Source: Bradyrhizobium sp. CCBAU 51765 (GTDB taxonomy: Bacteria; Pseudomonadota; Alphaproteobacteria; Rhizobiales; Xanthobacteraceae). Taken from it: DNA of 64,000 nt. The notes below the pieces were generated by a model, which saw only the letters and a list, made by a program, of their open reading frames with translations, ran no database searches and had not been told where the DNA came from. Where the stretch lies: assembly GCF_015291725.1 (NCBI RefSeq), contig NZ_CP030038.1, positions 7,615,001 to 7,679,000 on the forward strand, given 5' to 3'. The position numbers and the translations under genes were made by a program. Of this stretch, positions 36,388 to 44,778 are shown piece after piece; the stretch's first letter is position 1; every line of letters begins with the position of its first letter.

Positions 36388-36595
36388 GTGCTGCCCCATT
36401 GGACGTCTGCATCAGGGGTGACGCAGCTGGTTCAAGCAACGCAGTGGTGCCGATTCGAGTTCCACCGCAGGCTGCGGCAGCTTGGTCACAGTCAAGCGAG
36501 CACATCTTCACGAAGCTGCGATGGAACTCGCGCTTCCCCCGCAACGTTATGGAATGGGCGCGCGGGTCGCTAGCCTTCCATGCGGGAGATATGTT

Positions 36596-37708
36596 GTGCG
36601 CGTCCTTCCCAGCGATCGCCTAATTTCCGGAAGCAGCGAAGGCGAACCGCTCCCCGAGAGCCGTGGCGAGCTGCCGCCGGTGATCCGCCGCACCGAGTTC
36701 GTCGCTTTCGCGCTCGCGGGCCTGCTGCTGATTGCGGTCGTCACCGTGCTCTATGTCGGAAGGGCGTTCTTCCTGCCCGTGGTGATGGCCTTCGTCACCG
36801 GCACCATGCTGTCGCCGGCGGCGAACTTCCTGGAGCGGTACAAGGTGCCGCGGGGGCTCGGAGCTGTCCTGATCGTGATCGCGGGGACGACGGTGGTCGC
36901 CTTCGTCGTCGCCCTGATCGCCTCACCCGTGATGGAGTGGAGCACGCGCCTGCCGGAGCTCGGCGCTCAATTGAAGGATAAACTGCACGTATTCAACCGG
37001 CCGCTGGCGCTGTGGCGAGAGCTACAGGGCATGATCGGCGGCTCGGAGGGCTTCCCCAGCATTGAGATGCCCAAGGTCGAATGGGTGCAACCCACGCTGG
37101 AATTCCTCTCGCCGACCTTTACCGAATTCCTGCTGTTCTTCGTCACCCTCATTCTGTTCATCGCGAGCTGGCGCGACCTGCGGCGAGCCATGATCATGAC
37201 ATTCAGCGATCGCGACGCGCGTCTGCGTACCCTTCGCATTCTCAACGAGATCGAGGTTCATCTCGGCAACTACCTCCTGACCGTCACCCTGATTAATGTG
37301 GGCGTCGGCATCGGCACCGGCCTCATCTGCGCGCTCACCGGCATGCCCAATCCCGCCGGGCTCGGCGCGCTGGCGGCAACGCTCAATTTCATCCCGATCA
37401 TCGGGCCGGTCGCGATGTTCGTGGTGCTGGTCGTGGTAGGCCTGGTCGCCTTCCCAACCATCGGCGGCGGCCTCATGGCCGCGCTCGCCTTCGGCGGGCT
37501 CACCTTCCTGGAGGGGCACTTCATCACGCCGACCATTATCGGCCGGCGACTGGCGCTCAATGCACTTGCGGTCCTGCTGGCGCTGGCCTTCTGGACCTGG
37601 ATGTGGGGCCCCATGGGCGCGTTCCTGTCCTCACCGCTTCTGATCATGGCCCTGATTCTCAAGGAGCATCTGCTGCCAACGGACGCGCCGCATCTGCCGC
37701 AGGCCTGA
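36596..37708 (+). CDS. AI-2E family transporter (PerM/YdiK-like)
   Basis: Integral membrane protein of 370 residues with about eight helices, AI-2E exporter-like family. Landmarks: VGRAFFLPVVMAFVTGTMLSP, GVGIGTGLICALTGMPNPAG, LNFIPIIGPV and EGHFITPTIIGRRLALNALA. I start at the GTG at 36596 because GGGAGA lies seven bases upstream; an ATG at 36521 in the same frame lacks a ribosome site. Substrate not known; most members do not transport autoinducer 2. Confidence 0.83.
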   Translation: MRVLPSDRLISGSSEGEPLPESRGELPPVIRRTEFVAFALAGLLLIAVVTVLYVGRAFFLPVVMAFVTGTMLSPAANFLERYKVPRGLGAVLIVIAGTTVVAFVVALIASPVMEWSTRLPELGAQLKDKLHVFNRPLALWRELQGMIGGSEGFPSIEMPKVEWVQPTLEFLSPTFTEFLLFFVTLILFIASWRDLRRAMIMTFSDRDARLRTLRILNEIEVHLGNYLLTVTLINVGVGIGTGLICALTGMPNPAGLGALAATLNFIPIIGPVAMFVVLVVVGLVAFPTIGGGLMAALAFGGLTFLEGHFITPTIIGRRLALNALAVLLALAFWTWMWGPMGAFLSSPLLIMALILKEHLLPTDAPHLPQA

Positions 37709-37785
37709 CCGGTTTCCGTGACGGAACTTCCCCGACGACGAAACGTTCTCCGGCTATCTCAGCCGTCAACAGTTTGGAGCTCCCG

Positions 37786-38157
37786 ATGTCCACGCCCAAT
37801 GCCGAAGCCGGGATGAAAGACTGGACCGACAAAGCCACCCGAGAACGTCTCGAGAAGGATGTAGCAGCCGTGAAAAGCGATATCGCCGCCCTCACCGACC
37901 AGATCACCGACGCGCTCAATACTTTCGCCAACTCCACCAGCAAGCAGGCTCGCCGCGGCTATCGCCAGGCGCGCGAAAACGTGGATTCCGCGATGGACGA
38001 CATGTCCGAGCGCGGCAGCGCGATGATGGAAGCTGCGCAAGATGCCTACGGCTCGATCGAGGAGACGCTGGAAGAGGCGATCACGCAGCGACCGCTCGCG
38101 ACCGTCGGACTGGCGCTCGGCATCGGCTTCCTGATCGGCGTCGCCTGGCGCCGGTAA
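37786..38157 (+). CDS. DUF883 (ElaB/YqjD-like) membrane-anchored protein
   Basis: A 123-residue helical protein. The long amphipathic region (LEKDVAAVKSDIAALTDQIT and the following heptad-like stretch) ends in one transmembrane helix, LATVGLALGIGFLIGVAWRR, with the basic DUF883 terminus. E. coli YqjD of this family tethers ribosomes to the membrane in stationary phase. The ATG has GGAG upstream. The next gene encodes a YqjE-like membrane protein, matching the yqjD-yqjE order. Confidence 0.85.
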   Translation: MSTPNAEAGMKDWTDKATRERLEKDVAAVKSDIAALTDQITDALNTFANSTSKQARRGYRQARENVDSAMDDMSERGSAMMEAAQDAYGSIEETLEEAITQRPLATVGLALGIGFLIGVAWRR

Positions 38158-38250
38158 GATTGCGGAACGGATGCTGAGACGGCGGCGCTGCCGCGCCGCC
38201 GATGTTGGCTTGTGACGTTTCGGCTTGTGGGGGATTTGAGGAGCAAGGCC

Positions 38251-38706
38251 ATGTTTCAGCGCATCATCGACGGGATCAGTGCATCCACCGGCACGACAAT
38301 TCGGCTGACCTCCCTTGCCGCAGGCGCGGCCTTTGCGCTGTTGGTGACGACAGGCTTCCTGTGTGCCGCCGTCTTCATCTCGGTCCTGGAGGCATATGGC
38401 CCGGTGCAGGCCTGCCTGGCCGGCGCGGGCATCTTCTTCCTGCTGACCCTGGCGGCGGCAGGCTCCTACTGGGGTTACAAGCGCGAGGTGCAGAAGCGTG
38501 CCCAGATCGCGGCCGAGCGCGCCGCGAAGTCGGCAGCGCAGAGCATGCTTGCGGATCCGATGCTCCTCGCCACCGGACTCCAGATCGTTCGCGCCATCGG
38601 CATGAAGCGGCTGTTGCCGATCCTGGCGATCGGCGGCGTCGCCCTCGGCATCCTGGCGAGCCGCGCCGGTGTGCCCGACGAGGTGTCGGCTGAACCTGCC
38701 GAGTAG
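38251..38706 (+). CDS. YqjE/holin-superfamily-like membrane protein
   Basis: A 151-residue protein with two central helices (AFALLVTTGFLCAAVFISVL and CLAGAGIFFLLTLAAAGSYW) and a third near the C-terminus (LLPILAIGGVALGILASRAG). The middle is a basic, Ala-rich coiled region. Placement after the DUF883 gene suggests a YqjE/phage-holin-3-like partner; sequence resemblance alone is weak. The ATG at 38251 follows GAGGAG. It is convergent with the iron-uptake operon. Confidence 0.65.
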   Translation: MFQRIIDGISASTGTTIRLTSLAAGAAFALLVTTGFLCAAVFISVLEAYGPVQACLAGAGIFFLLTLAAAGSYWGYKREVQKRAQIAAERAAKSAAQSMLADPMLLATGLQIVRAIGMKRLLPILAIGGVALGILASRAGVPDEVSAEPAE

Positions 38707-38732
38707 CGGCAAGGTGCGCAGGCCGCTTGCGT

Positions 38733-38915
38733 CTATGGCCGGCTGCGAACAATGCAGATCGCGGCCACAGCAAGCGGAATGGTCAGCGCGATCCAGGACA
38801 ACGGCAGCCACATCCCCGTCTGGCCGATCAAGGCAGCCAGCAGGCCGAACACGTTCAGAGCCGCAAGCAAGGCTGGCCAGCGCCAGATCAGACGAAGCGA
38901 ACGAGTGCCCGTCAT
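38733..38915 (-). CDS. Small membrane protein of the iron-uptake operon
   Basis: A 60-residue protein with two hydrophobic helices (ALLAALNVFGLLAALIGQTG and LSWIALTIPLAVAAICIVRS). Its ATG overlaps the stop codon of the PepSY gene (ATGA), so it is translationally coupled. Similar small proteins often follow PepSY/PiuB genes next to TonB receptors. Function unknown. Confidence 0.7.
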   Translation of the reverse strand: MTGTRSLRLIWRWPALLAALNVFGLLAALIGQTGMWLPLSWIALTIPLAVAAICIVRSRP

Positions 38916-40120
38916 TCAGCCGCTCCCGGCAGCGGCATGGCTACTGCGGAATGCTGCTGCGCTCTCGCGGCACGCGACCGTGACAGCCAGAGATACAGCC
39001 CGCTGCCGAGCACGACGATGGTGACGAGGTCGAGCAGCACCCAGATGATCTTCAGCGGCATGCCGCCGTAATCGCCGAAATGCAGCGGGCGCGACAGCTC
39101 CAGCGCGCGCAGATACCAGGGCATGGCCACTGCCGACACCAGCGCGCCGCTCCTGGCATCGACCAGCACCGGGCTGAACAGGCGCGAGGTCAAAGGCTCC
39201 CTGCCCTTGGTCCAGACCACGTAGTGGAAGGGCGAACCGAAGGGAGCCCCCGGATAGACCACGCTGGTCGCGATCATGTCAGGGAATGCCGCTTTCACCG
39301 TGTCAAAGGCTGCCTGAGGCGACGACAGTTCGGAAGTCTCCGGAACCGGCCTGCCTTGCATCGGCGCCAGCATCGCGCGCACGTCGGTCTGCTGCCACAG
39401 CGCGAACAGCGGGGTCGAGAGTTCGTTGATCACGCCGGTCGCGCCGACCACCAGGGCCCAGCCGAGCGTCACGACGCCGAGCAGATTGTGCAGGTCGAGC
39501 CATCTCAGCCGCGGCGATCGGGCCGCCCGCACCGTGCCGAAATCGAGCTTGCGCATGAAAGGTCCGTAGATCGCGATGCCGGAGACGATCGCGACAATGA
39601 ACAGCAGAGCCATCGCACCGAGGAACAGCTCACCCGGCAGCCCCGCGAACAGGTCGCGATGCAGCGTGAGCATCAGTTGCAGGAAGGTCAACCCGTCCGC
39701 ACCGAATGGCTTTGTCTGCTTCAGCACGTCACCGGTATGGGCATCGAACCGGATCGAGTACAGCGATTTGCGGTTGGCGTTGTACGCCGCCCACGAACTC
39801 GCCATGTAGACCATGATCTTGGGCTCGTCGTCGTCGACGAATACCGAGATGATGGTCTCGCCGGGATACAGCTTCCGGCTGACCTCGACGACCCGGTCGA
39901 GACTGACATTGGGCGTACCCTCCGGCACCTGTGCGTAGGGCAAGGCGTCGTCGAGCAGGCCGTCGATCTCATCCCGCAGCACCAGCGGCAGGCCGGTGAT
40001 GCAGATCAGGAGCAGGAACAGCGTGCAGATCAGGCTCGACCATTTGTGCACGAAGAGCCAGCGCCGTAGCGCCGGCTTGCGTTCGTACACTCGCTCTCTG
40101 GAGATCGCCGGATCGCTCAT
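38912..40120 (-). CDS. PepSY-associated membrane protein (FoxB/PiuB-like)
   Basis: Inner-membrane protein of 402 residues with four helices (near residues 27-47, 167-190, 215-235, 365-388) and two periplasmic PepSY-type regions. Conserved histidines occur in VHKWSSL, LMLTLHRDLF and LRWLDLHNLLGV, as in ferri-siderophore reductase-like PiuB/FoxB proteins. It lies 9 bases after the TonB-receptor stop codon. It probably releases iron from the siderophore that the receptor imports; the ligand is unknown. Confidence 0.85.
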   Translation of the reverse strand: MSDPAISRERVYERKPALRRWLFVHKWSSLICTLFLLLICITGLPLVLRDEIDGLLDDALPYAQVPEGTPNVSLDRVVEVSRKLYPGETIISVFVDDDEPKIMVYMASSWAAYNANRKSLYSIRFDAHTGDVLKQTKPFGADGLTFLQLMLTLHRDLFAGLPGELFLGAMALLFIVAIVSGIAIYGPFMRKLDFGTVRAARSPRLRWLDLHNLLGVVTLGWALVVGATGVINELSTPLFALWQQTDVRAMLAPMQGRPVPETSELSSPQAAFDTVKAAFPDMIATSVVYPGAPFGSPFHYVVWTKGREPLTSRLFSPVLVDARSGALVSAVAMPWYLRALELSRPLHFGDYGGMPLKIIWVLLDLVTIVVLGSGLYLWLSRSRAARAQQHSAVAMPLPGAAE

Positions 40121-40129
40121 CGCAAGCCC

Positions 40130-42454
40130 CTACCAACGGTAGCGCAACGTCGCGATGACGTTGCGACGCAGGCCATAGTAACAGCCGACGTCCTGGCAAT
40201 AGGTCACATAGGTCTTGTCGAACAGATTGGTCGCGTTGACCTGCGCCGAATAGCCTTTGAACATCGGCCCCAGGGCCGAGAAGTCGTAATGGATCGCCGC
40301 ATCGAACAGCGTCACGGCCGGGACGTAGAAGGTGTTGGCCGTATTGCCGGGAAGCTCGCCGATATAGCGGACGCCGCCGGATAAGCCGAACCCGTCCAGC
40401 GGACCGCCGCGGAACGTATAGTCCGCCCAGGCCGAGGCGGAATTCATGGGAAAGCCGACCGGATGCTTGCCGAACTGCGTCGCTGTGTTGGATCTTGTGA
40501 CGACGTTGTCGAGATAGGTGTACGAGGCCAGCACCGTGAGTTCGCGACTGATCTCGGTCTTGGCCTCGAACTCGACGCCGCGCGACCGGATCTCGCCGGT
40601 CTGGACGCGCGAGCCGATCGGATGAGTCGGATCGGTATCCGGCGTCAGCACGTTCTGCTGGACCAGGTTGAACGCCGCAATCGTGTACAGCGATATGTCG
40701 TTGGGCTGATACTTGATGCCGGCCTCCTCCTGCTGACCGGTCGTCGGTACGAAGGGACGGTTGAGGGCATCGGTGCCAGCGGTCGGCTGAAACGATTCCG
40801 TGTACTGGACATAAGGCGCGACGCCATTGTCGAATTTGTACAACAGCGCAGCACGCTTGGTGACCGCTGTATCGGATTTTGGCGCGATCGTGGTGAGGTT
40901 GGATGCGAGTGACGTGCTCTCGGTGCGGGACTGGGCGAGATCATGACGGATGCCAAGCAGCGCCACCCAGCGATCGTACTTGATCTGGTCCTGGATATAC
41001 TCGCCGAGCTGCTCGATCCGCTGCCGGTTTCTGGTCGTGAATGGTACCGGTCCGAACGGCGTACCATAGACCGGATCGAAGGCGTTGATCGACGGCACGG
41101 AAGCAAGCAGGCCGTTGAGGGTCTTGTCGACGCCGTTCCGGTAATCGACGCCGGCGAGCACGGTGTGCTCGATCGGGCCGGCGAAGAATTTCGCCTCGAC
41201 TTGATTGTCGACGGCGATGGAGTGGATGGTCTCCTGCGTGGTGTAGGCGCCGCGGGTCATATTGGTGGGATCGGTGCCGGAGTTGGGGGACACCACCGCG
41301 AAATCGGTGCTGAGATCGGTGTAGCGCAGGTTCTGCCGCACCTTCACATTGTTGTTGAAGCTGTGATCGAACAGATAGCCGACCGAACCGTAGGTGCGAT
41401 CCGTCTTGTCGAAGCCCGGCTCGCCCGAATAGAAGCTGGTTGGGATGAAGCTGCCCTTGTAGGGCGTGATGGTGCCGATTCCGCGCGGCAGCAGTTGATT
41501 GTAGAACCCGGCCTTGGGATCGCGCTGATAGGTGCCGAGCACCGTCAACGTGGTATTGTTGTCCGGCCGCCAGGTCAGTGACGGCGCGATGGAGATGCGC
41601 CGGTAATCGCCATGGTCGACCTGGCTGCCGACGTCGAAGCCGGACGCCGTGAAGCGGTAGAGAAACTCCTTGTTCTTGTCGATCGGCCCGGACAGGTCGA
41701 TGCCGGCTTGGGCGCGGCCATAGCTGCCGGTCGAGACGAACATCTCGTGATAGGGCTCGAGCGTCGGGCGCTTCGAGACCATGTCGACGAGACCTCCCGG
41801 CGACGATTGGCCGTACAGGATGGAGGCTGGGCCGTGCAGGATCTCGACTCGCTCGAGATTGAATGGCTCGACGAGCGAGTAGGCGAAGATGCCGAAATTG
41901 AGCAGCCGCAGCGAATCCAGATACTGGTCGGCGAGAAATCCGCGGACATAGACGGCATCGGTGCGACCGTCGGCGCCGGCGAGCTCACCGCGCGTACCCG
42001 GCGTATAGCGCACCGCCTGCGCGATGCTCTGCGCGCCCTGAGCCTGGATCTGATCCTGGGTAATGACCGAGATCGCTGCCGGCGTCTCGATCAGCGGCGT
42101 ATCGGTCTTGGTGCCGGTCGCGCTCCGCGTCGCGACCATGCCGTCAACGTGGCCGAAGGCCGATTCCTTGCGACTCGCGCTGGCGCCGGTCCCGGTTGCA
42201 GCGGAGGCGCCGGCGGCTGTATTCGCGCGCGAGGCCGCTCGCGTGCGGGCCGCGCTGCGGCTGCGCGAGGATGACGTATTAACCCGCTTCGGCGATGCGC
42301 TGCTCTGGACGATCACCGGAGTGAGCTCGGTGCCCGCCCCGCCGGTCGATGCCGCCGTCGATGATTGGGCTGCCGCCCCTCCCGTAACAACAATCAAAAC
42401 GATCGAGCTGACGGCGCCCATGAGCCGCCAACGCCCCACTTCCAAAACGCCCAC
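40130..42454 (-). CDS. TonB-dependent siderophore receptor
   Basis: Outer-membrane receptor of 774 residues. Signal peptide at residues 1-29 (ending GGAAAQ; GTG start), then a Ser/Ala/Arg-rich spacer to about residue 95, the plug domain (PAAISVITQDQIQAQ, VRGFLADQYLDSLR, VEILHGPASILYGQSSPGG) and a 22-strand barrel ending in the aromatic FDKTYVTYCQ...ATLRYRW. The FhuA/FoxA/FpvA-type features VRYTPGT and GGLVDMVSKRP point to hydroxamate-type siderophores. An alternative start at 42421 would remove the first 11 residues. First gene of a receptor-PepSY-small protein operon, presumably iron-regulated. Confidence 0.92.
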   Translation of the reverse strand: MGVLEVGRWRLMGAVSSIVLIVVTGGAAAQSSTAASTGGAGTELTPVIVQSSASPKRVNTSSSRSRSAARTRAASRANTAAGASAATGTGASASRKESAFGHVDGMVATRSATGTKTDTPLIETPAAISVITQDQIQAQGAQSIAQAVRYTPGTRGELAGADGRTDAVYVRGFLADQYLDSLRLLNFGIFAYSLVEPFNLERVEILHGPASILYGQSSPGGLVDMVSKRPTLEPYHEMFVSTGSYGRAQAGIDLSGPIDKNKEFLYRFTASGFDVGSQVDHGDYRRISIAPSLTWRPDNNTTLTVLGTYQRDPKAGFYNQLLPRGIGTITPYKGSFIPTSFYSGEPGFDKTDRTYGSVGYLFDHSFNNNVKVRQNLRYTDLSTDFAVVSPNSGTDPTNMTRGAYTTQETIHSIAVDNQVEAKFFAGPIEHTVLAGVDYRNGVDKTLNGLLASVPSINAFDPVYGTPFGPVPFTTRNRQRIEQLGEYIQDQIKYDRWVALLGIRHDLAQSRTESTSLASNLTTIAPKSDTAVTKRAALLYKFDNGVAPYVQYTESFQPTAGTDALNRPFVPTTGQQEEAGIKYQPNDISLYTIAAFNLVQQNVLTPDTDPTHPIGSRVQTGEIRSRGVEFEAKTEISRELTVLASYTYLDNVVTRSNTATQFGKHPVGFPMNSASAWADYTFRGGPLDGFGLSGGVRYIGELPGNTANTFYVPAVTLFDAAIHYDFSALGPMFKGYSAQVNATNLFDKTYVTYCQDVGCYYGLRRNVIATLRYRW

Positions 42455-42538
42455 TGCAACTTCCCCAAGTTCCGACTGCGAATGGATGCAGCCGGAACAA
42501 CGAGTTACCGCAGCAGTTCAACGACGAGTGATGGAAGT

Positions 42539-42570
42539 CCTCCAGACTGGAGGTTTTCCATTTCCAGACT
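42539..42570. promoter_or_regulatory. Candidate operator upstream of the TonB receptor
   Basis: CCTCCAG-A-CTGGAGG (42539-42553) is a perfect 15-base palindrome. TCCAGACT occurs twice, at 42541 and 42563, 22 bases apart, that is two helical turns. The site is about 85-115 bases upstream of the receptor start codon. Placement and symmetry suggest regulator binding; no known iron box is matched. Confidence 0.4.
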
Positions 42571-42722
42571 AGGGAGGCCCTGCAACCCGTAACAGAATCG
42601 TGCAACACTAGGCACGACAGGCGCCGGCCGGGCGACCGCAGGCGGGTTGATCGGCCTTTGCAGAAGTCGCGCCTGGGCTGGTCGGACGAGACGCGCAGAC
42701 GCACCGGGACGCCTTGCGCAAT

Positions 42723-42742
42723 TTTGCACCAGCCGGTGCAAA
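42723..42742. promoter_or_regulatory. Candidate operator upstream of opgC
   Basis: Perfect inverted repeat TTTGCACC-AGCC-GGTGCAAA about 87 bases before the opgC start codon. The half-site GGTGCA-type resembles the core of NtrC-like and other dyad sites, but spacing does not match NtrC well. Confidence 0.4.
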
Positions 42743-42828
42743 CCGGCCTCACTCACGCAAACGCTACTCGGATAGGCAGGAGGATGCCGCTAAAAGCATC
42801 ACCCTGATTCCAAAAGCTATTTTACTCA

Positions 42829-43971
42829 ATGAAAACGTCCGTCAAGGCGAACCTCGCCGCATTCCATCACGACGCCCGGCTGTATTTGACGCTCGGCATC
42901 GCCAACTGGTCGGTCTTCGTCGACCACATTCCGAACAACGTCGTCAACCTGCTGACGCTGCGCAACTTCGGCTTCAGCGGTGCGGCGGACCTGTTCGTGT
43001 TCGTGGTTGGCTATGGCGTCGCCATCATCCACGGCAGGATGTCGCTTGAGCGCGGCTACCTGGTCGCGGCGACGCGAATCTTTCGCCGCGTCTGGCGGCT
43101 CTACGCCGCCTATGTCGTGCTGTTCGTGATCTATATCGACGCCATCGCCTATGTCGCCTCGCAATCGATGGCGCCGGAGATCATCCACGAATACAACATC
43201 TCGGGCATTCTCGAGCACCCGCTGCGGATCCTGATTGGCGGCCTCGTGCTCCAGGAGGAGCCGCTGAACCTCGACCTTCTGCAACTGATGATTCCTCTGA
43301 TGGCCTTCTTTCCGTTCGCGCTGTGGGGTCTGTTGCGACGGCCGAACGTGACGCTTGCGGCATCGGTCGCGCTGTATCTTGCCGCACGCTGGTTCGAGTG
43401 GAATTTTCGGGTCTCTCCCGACCAGGAGTGGACCTTCAATCCGTTCTGCTGGCAGATGCTGATGGTGCTGGGCGGCTGGTTCGCCGTCACCGGCGCACCG
43501 GGACGGGCGCTGCGCGACCTTCCCTGGCTGCGGCTGCTCGCAGGGAGCTATCTCGTTTTCGCGATGGCGGTCACCCTGTTGCGCCATTCGCCGGAACTGT
43601 CCGCCTATCTGCCCGGCCTGCTCCTCGAGAGCATCGCGCCGACCGACAAGGAGAATCTTGCGCCTTATCGCGTGGTTCACTTCCTCGCGCTCGCCTTGCT
43701 TGCGACCCATCTGGTTCCAGCCGATCACCCCGGCCTGCGATTGAAGCCGCTTCAGGCGGTCATACGATGCGGCGAGGAATGGCTCGCCGTGTTCTGCGTC
43801 GGCGTGTTCCTGTCCTTTGCCGGCCATCTCATCCTGATCACCGGCCCCAATCTGGTGGCGATGCAGATCGTGGTGAGCATCGTCGGCTTCGCCGCGATGA
43901 CCGCCGTCGCCTACTACGTCGCCTGGTCGAAGCGGCAGGACATGCCGGCCGCCCTGAGGCAGCAGGCCTAA
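42829..43971 (+). CDS. opgC: OpgC family protein (osmoregulated periplasmic glucan succinylation)
   Basis: Inner-membrane acyltransferase-like protein of 380 residues with about ten helices, OpgC family (PF10129-type). Landmarks: LGIANWSVFVDHIPNNVVN, FSGAADLFVFVVGYGVA and RVWRLYAAYVVLF. OpgC proteins add succinyl groups to periplasmic glucans using succinyl-CoA, altering charge and osmotic adaptation; in rhizobia this concerns cyclic beta-glucans. No opgG/opgH lies nearby. It is divergent from the TonB receptor and followed by a palindrome. Confidence 0.87.
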   Translation: MKTSVKANLAAFHHDARLYLTLGIANWSVFVDHIPNNVVNLLTLRNFGFSGAADLFVFVVGYGVAIIHGRMSLERGYLVAATRIFRRVWRLYAAYVVLFVIYIDAIAYVASQSMAPEIIHEYNISGILEHPLRILIGGLVLQEEPLNLDLLQLMIPLMAFFPFALWGLLRRPNVTLAASVALYLAARWFEWNFRVSPDQEWTFNPFCWQMLMVLGGWFAVTGAPGRALRDLPWLRLLAGSYLVFAMAVTLLRHSPELSAYLPGLLLESIAPTDKENLAPYRVVHFLALALLATHLVPADHPGLRLKPLQAVIRCGEEWLAVFCVGVFLSFAGHLILITGPNLVAMQIVVSIVGFAAMTAVAYYVAWSKRQDMPAALRQQA

Positions 43972-44018
43972 AGCATGATGAGATGAGGCTTGATCGCTGC
44001 AACGGCGGAGGCGCACTC

Positions 44019-44040
44019 CCTCTCCCGCGCGCGGGAGAGG
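44019..44040. repeat. 22-base perfect palindrome after opgC
   Basis: CCTCTCCCGCG at 44019-44029 meets CGCGGGAGAGG at 44030-44040 without a loop. It lies 48 bases after the opgC stop codon, without T-run. It resembles the short CTCTCCC-GGGAGAG palindromes widespread between genes of these bacteria. RNA-end or nucleoid-related roles are possible. Confidence 0.65.
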
Positions 44041-44133
44041 TGAAGGAGCCGCGGCAATCGATTCAATCTAAAGTCGTTCCGCTTTGGTCGTAAAATCGTG
44101 CGATTCTGCTAGGCCGAAGGCTACGGCTGCGCT

Positions 44134-44778
44134 ATGCCGAAAGTCTGCGTGAGGAGACCGGGCGTGACGAGGGGGAAAGGCGGGGGTGACGAGGCTGACA
44201 GCGCGCCCCGGCGCGGCCGGCCGAGGTCAATCGAGACCAGCAACGCCATTCTCGAGAGCGCCTATGCGCTGATGGCCTCCACCGGCCTTGCCGCCACCAC
44301 CATCGATGCGGTCGCGCGCCATTCCAGCGTCTCCAAGATGACGATCTACAAATGGTGGCCGTCCCGCGAGGCGCTTTTGATCGACGCCTTTCTCCACCAC
44401 GCCGCGCAGATGCTGCCGCTGCCGCCGGCGAGTTCCGGCAGCCCCGCGGCGCGCGCGCGCCGCCATGCCGCGGCCTATGCAGAGGCACTCCAGGGCGAGT
44501 TCGGCAAGGTCCAACTCGCCGTCATCTCCGAATGCATCTCGAAGACCGGCTCGGCGGAGCTATTCTACGCGCGCTACCTACAATTCCGCCGCGACGCGCT
44601 CGTCGAGATGATCGCCGCGGGCCAGCAGGATGGCAGCATTCTGGCTGAAGGGCTACCCGAGGATCTCTACGATGCGATCTATGGCAGCCTGTTCTATCGC
44701 TACGTCTTCGGCATCACGCCGGTCACTCCGGCTTACGCGCGCAACCTCGTCGATCTCGTGTTGCGGCCGAAGGGCTAG
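44134..44778 (+). CDS. TetR/AcrR-family transcriptional regulator
   Basis: Repressor-type regulator of 214 residues. The helix-turn-helix is at about residues 35-80 (AILESAYALMASTGLAATTI then SSVSKMTIYKWWPSREALL). A C-terminal ligand domain of the TetR_C_11 type follows (QLAVISECISKTGSAELFYA). A basic, Gly-rich extension (GKGGGDE...RRGRPRS) precedes the domain. No obvious divergent target adjoins it; its stop codon overlaps that of the convergent sensor kinase within a CTAG. Confidence 0.87.
   Translation: MPKVCVRRPGVTRGKGGGDEADSAPRRGRPRSIETSNAILESAYALMASTGLAATTIDAVARHSSVSKMTIYKWWPSREALLIDAFLHHAAQMLPLPPASSGSPAARARRHAAAYAEALQGEFGKVQLAVISECISKTGSAELFYARYLQFRRDALVEMIAAGQQDGSILAEGLPEDLYDAIYGSLFYRYVFGITPVTPAYARNLVDLVLRPKG

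Larger units (their letters stand above)
42455..42828. other. Intergenic region between divergent TonB-receptor and opgC genes
   Basis: A 374-base gap with no coding potential that I trust. It carries the promoters of both divergent genes. Visible structure: a palindrome with direct repeats near the receptor (42539-42570), a symmetric 20-base site near opgC (42723-42742), and GC-rich unstructured sequence between. No clear Irr or RirA box is recognised. Confidence 0.6.
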
